Of a stretch of DNA of 64,000 nt, positions 63,702 through 64,000 are shown one piece after another (position 1 is the first letter of the stretch; the number at the start of each line of letters is the position of its first letter). The notes under the pieces were generated by a model, which had not been told where the DNA came from, did no database searches, and saw only the letters and a program-made list of their open reading frames with translations. The translations under genes and the position numbers were made by a program. The stretch is from Butyrivibrio sp. M55 (GTDB lineage: Bacteria > Bacillota > Clostridia > Lachnospirales > Lachnospiraceae): assembly GCF_900116865.1 (NCBI RefSeq), contig NZ_FPCD01000014.1:1-64000 (forward strand), read 5' to 3'.

Positions 63702-63730
63702 ATTATATAGTGTACAATTTATTATTTCAA
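63702..63730 (-). promoter_or_regulatory. predicted promoter of ftsH
   Basis: TTGAAA (63730-63725) and TATAAT (63707-63702) are 17 bases apart on the minus strand, predicting a start near 63695 and a leader of about 104 bases. Confidence 0.7.
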
Positions 63731-63796
63731 TTGTTGATTCTGAAAGTTTTATTAAATTATTTCCACTTATGTATAGATTTTACTCCGGCGAAATTA

Positions 63797-63802
63797 TATA
63801 AT
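63797..63802 (+). promoter_or_regulatory. candidate -10 box of pyrG
   Basis: A perfect TATAAT lies 60 bases before the pyrG start, but no convincing -35 is found at 16-18 bases. The divergent 270-base interval holds this, the ftsH promoter and two GTCGAC copies (63644-63670), and nothing else that I can identify. Confidence 0.4.
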
Positions 63803-63862
63803 AATAACTTGTTTTGTTATTAAAATTTTTATCTCGTCAAAAGATCAGGAGGAATATTTAAA

Positions 63863-64000
63863 ATGGCAGTAAAGTATATTTTTGTGACAGGTGGTGTCGT
63901 ATCCGGACTCGGTAAGGGAATCACCGCTGCTTCACTCGGCAGATTGTTGAAGGCACGCGGCTACAAGGTTACAATGCAGAAGTTTGACCCTTACATCAAT
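63863..64000 (+). CDS. pyrG: CTP synthase (partial, first 46 residues)
   Basis: The only certain plus-strand gene. It starts at the ATG at 63863, ten bases after AGGAGG, and runs off the window. The visible residues include [19 protein letters not shown] (the ATP-binding P-loop of the amidoligase domain) and KFDPYIN, both diagnostic of PyrG, which converts UTP to CTP with glutamine. The UTP-binding and glutaminase parts lie outside the window. Confidence 0.97.
   Translation, partial: MAVKYIFVTGGVVSGLGKGITAASLGRLLKARGYKVTMQKFDPYIN

Noticed and set aside
63731..63862. CTP-sensing attenuator upstream of pyrG
   Set aside because: The known Gram-positive mechanism needs a GGGC transcript start and a terminator in the leader. 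Neither appears downstream of the candidate -10; the GGGC hairpin nearby belongs to the other strand.
1..64000. CRISPR arrays, tRNA or rRNA genes, prophage
   Set aside because: No regularly spaced repeats, cloverleaf-like sequences, rRNA segments or phage structural genes were seen by eye. A tRNA scan and repeat search would settle this.

Overview
The window looks like a chromosomal segment of an anaerobic, butyrate-type Firmicute of the Lachnospiraceae (Butyrivibrio, Pseudobutyrivibrio or Roseburia-like). The grounds are pyruvate formate-lyase with an FNR-type regulator, the hprK/glcK/murB/rapZ/whiA/crh block, strong GGAGG ribosome sites, a DUF6465 protein and low-to-moderate GC. This placement is inference; no rRNA or other marker is present. 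Nearly every gene lies on the minus strand. The exceptions are pyrG, which begins at the right edge, and a candidate small RNA near 8.0 kb.

Layout. 0-0.35 kb: end of an IS66-family element abutting the pflB terminator. 0.4-7.9 kb: pflB, pflA, an FNR-like regulator, a NUDIX hydrolase, a Na/Pi cotransporter and a GNAT fusion; a perfect FNR box sits where a class II pflB promoter needs it. 8.1-13.1 kb: hprK-glcK-murB-rapZ-whiA-crh, a carbon-control and cell-wall operon whose HPr-like protein has Glu15 in place of His15 (Crh type). 13.2-42.3 kb: a surface-polysaccharide locus of 22 genes, apparently one long transcription unit. It covers four glycosyltransferases; an ABC exporter (Wzm/Wzt with a C-terminal sugar-binding domain); a methyltransferase/coiled-coil/GT2/GT4 protein of about 1375 residues; a complete GDP-D,D-heptose route in three overlapping genes; a more AT-rich cassette (15.55-28.4 kb) for lipid-linked 3-amino-3,6-dideoxyhexose, O-acylation and trimming; and manC/manA for GDP-mannose.

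42.4-46.8 kb: superoxide dismutase, an orphan pseB/pseC pair, two small proteins and an acyltransferase. 46.9-56.1 kb: two tandem, paralogous giant surface proteins with matching Ig-like ectodomains but unrelated stalks. 56.4-61.2 kb: uvrC and a PP2C / Ser-Thr kinase / small membrane protein signalling cassette. 61.4-64.0 kb: ftsH and, divergent from it, the first 46 codons of pyrG.

Most unusual points: the overlapping MaoC hydratase and sugar N-acyltransferase genes, which suggest a 3-hydroxyacylated amino sugar; the single-chain capping/polymerase protein beside a Wzt with a sugar-binding domain; the Crh-like protein in one operon with its presumed kinase; the FNR circuit; a candidate sRNA; and hairpins at predicted mRNA 5' ends shared between unrelated genes.
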